Part shown: positions 6,362 through 8,155 of the stretch, piece by piece
Layout of the letters: each line of letters starts with the position of its first letter
How positions within the stretch are numbered: the stretch's first letter is position 1
From: Pleionea sp041591085
Lineage (GTDB): Bacteria; Pseudomonadota; Gammaproteobacteria; Enterobacterales; Kangiellaceae
DNA length: 8,155 nt
NCBI GenBank assembly: GCA_041591085.1
Contig: JBFHSP010000129.1
Coordinates: 1 to 8,155, forward strand
Reading direction: 5' to 3'
Made by a program: the position numbers and the translations under genes
Notes under the pieces: generated by a model
The model's input: the letters and a program-made list of their open reading frames with translations, nothing else
The model's database searches: none
Told to the model about the DNA's origin: nothing

Positions 6362-7615
6362 ATGCTTAGCGCAATTGTTAGAAAAGAACACAAAAATCAT
6401 TTTGAGAAAAGAACCCCCTTAACTCCAGATGCAGTAAAAAAGCTGATATCGACTCATCATAAAGTCGATGTGGAACGATCAGATATCCGCATATTTGAGG
6501 ATAGCGCTTATGCGAGTTCTGGTGCTGAAATGAAAGCCACACCGAGTGAACATCAATTGGTGATTGGTATTAAAGAGCCGCCGGTTGCCTCGATTCAAGA
6601 AGGTCAAGTTCATATTGCGTTTTCTCACACCATTAAAGGGCAAGATTACAACATGCCCTTATTGCAAAAATTCTTAGATCAAAAAGCAACTTTATTCGAT
6701 TATGAAACTATTGTGAACGAGCGCGGCGCTCGAACCATTGCTTTTGGACGTTTTGCGGGTATTGCAGGAGCCATTGATACTTTAGCCATTGCCGGAGAAA
6801 AGTTAGAACTTATTAATAAAGCGAGCGATATTCAAAAAATAAAACAGACGGTTAAGTACATTGGCATTGATGATATTAAGCAACAATTCGCACAATTGAA
6901 CTTGCAAAAAGGTGAGCCGGTTAGAATTTTAGTGGTTGGTACTGGAAATGTTGGTAAAGGCGCTGAAGAGGTTTGCCGATGGCTTAAGCTGCCTAAAGTA
7001 GATATTCAATCGATCGAAATGGGACATATTCCTGAAGGCAGTTGGTATACGGTGGCGTCGAGTCGTCATATTAATCAACGCAAGGATGGTTCAGATTTTG
7101 AGTTTGATGATTTCGTAGCAAAAGGTGTAGACGAGTATGTTTCTACGTTTGACGCTTTGCTCGGAAAATTTAATATTTTAATTCAAACGCCATACTGGAC
7201 AGAAAAATATCCCAAGCATTTAACCAAAGAACGGATGAAAGCGTTTAAAAGTAAACTTCCGTGGGTTATTGGAGACATTAGCTGTGATATTAATGGCTCA
7301 CTGGAATGTACTTATAAGGCTAGCACCATCGATAATCCCGCGTTTACTTACAACCCAATCGAAGAGTCGATAAAAGATGGTATTTCTTGGGATGGTCCTA
7401 CAGTTATGTCGATTGATAATTTACCCTGTGAGTTATCTAAAGATGCTTCGGAACACTTTTCTAATATTTTAGTGGATTATATCCCAGACTTAATGAATCT
7501 GGATTTAAGTTTAGAGTTTGATGATTTAGAGCTTCACCCTGAGTTATACCGATCAATGATCGTTTATAAAGGAAAGCTCACACCCAACTATAAATATTTG
7601 AAAAAATATTTATAA
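6362..7615 (+). CDS. Saccharopine dehydrogenase, lysine-ketoglutarate reductase (LKR) type
   Basis: This 417-residue protein resembles the N-terminal LKR domain of the bifunctional animal/plant AASS (LKR/SDH) enzyme, related to alanine dehydrogenase/transhydrogenase. LKR condenses L-lysine with 2-oxoglutarate to saccharopine using NADPH. Visible blocks are EKRTPLTP (15-22), IGIKEPP (68-74), FSHTIKGQ (87-94), FGRFAGIAG (128-136), the Rossmann dinucleotide loop GTGNVGKG (193-200), GDISCDINGS (304-313) and SIDNLPCELSKDASEHFS (350-367), a signature I associate with LKR. By analogy to alanine dehydrogenase, R17, K71, H89 and an Asp near 305/309 may line the active site; this is inference. The length fits one LKR domain; no SDH domain is fused and none is encoded nearby. 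The start at 6362 has a modest TTAGGT site 9-10 bases upstream. It follows the DUF1315 gene by 19 bp and ends in a strong terminator. Substrate direction is not provable from sequence. Confidence 0.88.
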   Translation: MLSAIVRKEHKNHFEKRTPLTPDAVKKLISTHHKVDVERSDIRIFEDSAYASSGAEMKATPSEHQLVIGIKEPPVASIQEGQVHIAFSHTIKGQDYNMPLLQKFLDQKATLFDYETIVNERGARTIAFGRFAGIAGAIDTLAIAGEKLELINKASDIQKIKQTVKYIGIDDIKQQFAQLNLQKGEPVRILVVGTGNVGKGAEEVCRWLKLPKVDIQSIEMGHIPEGSWYTVASSRHINQRKDGSDFEFDDFVAKGVDEYVSTFDALLGKFNILIQTPYWTEKYPKHLTKERMKAFKSKLPWVIGDISCDINGSLECTYKASTIDNPAFTYNPIEESIKDGISWDGPTVMSIDNLPCELSKDASEHFSNILVDYIPDLMNLDLSLEFDDLELHPELYRSMIVYKGKLTPNYKYLKKYL

Positions 7616-7624
7616 ACTTTCATT

Positions 7625-7654
7625 AAAAAAGCCGGTTGTTAACCGGCTTTTTTT
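7625..7654 (+). terminator. Rho-independent terminator after the LKR gene, bidirectional shape
   Basis: GCCGGTT (7631-7637), loop GTT, AACCGGC (7641-7647), then seven T residues (7648-7654). Six A residues precede the stem (7625-7630), so the stem can extend by A-T pairs and the element also has a T-tract when read on the minus strand. It begins 9 bases after the LKR stop codon. On the minus strand it could stop antisense transcription arriving from the gene at the right edge. Confidence 0.95.
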
Positions 7655-7666
7655 ATAAGGACCAAA

Positions 7667-8020
7667 ATGCATATTCATCCGGTTGTTGTTTCTGTAGCTC
7701 TACTATTTTTAAGCAATGTTTTTATGACTTTTGCTTGGTATTCGCATTTAAAAGAATTGAATAATAAGCCATGGATAATTGCTGCTTTTATTAGTTGGGG
7801 AATCGCTTTATTTGAATATTTATTACAAGTGCCAGCGAATCGTGTCGGTTATACTGTTTTAAGTATTGGTCAGCTTAAAATTATTCAAGAAGTTATCACT
7901 CTGACGGTTTTTGTTCCTTTTGTAGTTTTGTACATGAAAGAACCATTAAAGCTTGATTATTTGTGGGCGGGTCTGTGTTTGCTTGGTGCGGTGTTTTTTA
8001 TGTTTAGAGATAAATTTTAA
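7667..8020 (+). CDS. DMT family (DUF486) small integral membrane protein
   Basis: This 117-residue protein belongs to the DUF486 / DMT_6 family of small proteins related to drug/metabolite transporters; substrates are unknown to me. Four hydrophobic helices are visible at about 4-24, 36-53, 66-90 (interrupted by QLKIIQE) and 97-113. Family blocks are FMTFAWYSHLK (19-29), SWGIALFEYLLQVPANRVGY (43-62) and GQLKIIQEVITLTVFVPF (68-85). It ends with a short basic tail. AAGGA (7657-7661) sits five bases before ATG 7667, a good start. The site begins two bases after the T-tract of the LKR terminator, so either readthrough or a promoter hidden in the end of the LKR gene must supply its mRNA; I see no good promoter there. 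It converges with the partial gene at 8030. Confidence 0.93.
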   Translation: MHIHPVVVSVALLFLSNVFMTFAWYSHLKELNNKPWIIAAFISWGIALFEYLLQVPANRVGYTVLSIGQLKIIQEVITLTVFVPFVVLYMKEPLKLDYLWAGLCLLGAVFFMFRDKF

Positions 8021-8029
8021 AGGTGCTTG

Positions 8030-8155
8030 CTAAGCAACTCCAAACCATTTAAAGCCAAATAGTTTGTCCGTTAAGATATCACTGTTCACATCGACAGCAG
8101 AGGAAGGTAAGCTTTGCATTACTTCAAGGGGAGAACCATTTATATCAGAAGGTGA
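8030..8155 (-). CDS. C-terminal end of an unidentified minus-strand gene (5' part outside window)
   Basis: On the minus strand an open frame enters from the right edge and runs 41 codons to TAG at 8032-8030. The end reads LTDKLFGFKWFGVA, a mixed, globular-looking sequence with no obvious repeats. I cannot assign a family from this fragment. The frame could be an accidental open stretch, but the tight convergent layout (9 bp from the DMT gene stop) and the natural residue composition favour a real gene end. Confidence 0.55.
   Translation of the reverse strand, partial: SPSDINGSPLEVMQSLPSSAVDVNSDILTDKLFGFKWFGVA

Noticed and set aside
8027..8037. Short palindrome TTGCT-A-AGCAA between the convergent genes as a terminator
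   Set aside because: Five-base arms with a single-base centre cannot form a stable hairpin, and no T-tract follows on either strand.

Overview
The window looks like chromosomal DNA from an AT-leaning gammaproteobacterium. The support is an mfd-csiV gene pair (CsiV is essentially a gammaproteobacterial family), a YeaC/DUF1315 gene, and an Mfd that aligns end to end with the E. coli protein. A marine or free-living lineage such as Kangiellaceae or Alteromonadales relatives is possible, but the sequence does not settle the genus. Most of the window is ordinary core genome. I found no phage, transposon, CRISPR array, tRNA or rRNA.

Layout from left to right: (1) A minus-strand pair, mfd (710-4156) followed 40 bp downstream by csiV (669 to the left edge, 3' end missing). 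mfd encodes the transcription-repair coupling factor. csiV encodes an exported peptidoglycan-binding protein. (2) A roughly 400-bp divergent intergenic region (4157-4563) with a weak candidate mfd promoter and two related quasi-palindromes. (3) A plus-strand gene at 4564-5883 for a 439-residue protein I cannot name with confidence. It is the least understood gene here. Its C-terminal 140 residues carry a motif-rich module that may be a divergent HhH/OGG-type fold, which is a hypothesis only. (4) A short regulatory gap with an 11-bp perfect inverted repeat and a near-consensus sigma70 promoter (TTGATA-17-TATAAT). The promoter drives a probable two-gene operon: a YeaC/DUF1315 small protein (6046-6342) and a stand-alone lysine-ketoglutarate-reductase-type saccharopine dehydrogenase (6362-7615). 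The operon ends in a textbook Rho-independent terminator. (5) A DUF486 'DMT family' four-helix membrane protein (7667-8020), whose ribosome-binding site starts two bases after the terminator's T-tract. (6) The C-terminal end of an unidentified minus-strand gene (8030 to the right edge), converging on the DMT gene with a 9-bp gap.

Functionally these are separate units: DNA repair plus cell-wall synthesis on the left, an unknown gene in the middle, and a putative lysine-metabolism operon on the right. I do not see a convincing new multi-gene system. The points most worth a second look are the unknown 439-residue protein, the LKR domain without a neighbouring saccharopine dehydrogenase partner, and the terminator abutting the DMT gene's Shine-Dalgarno site.
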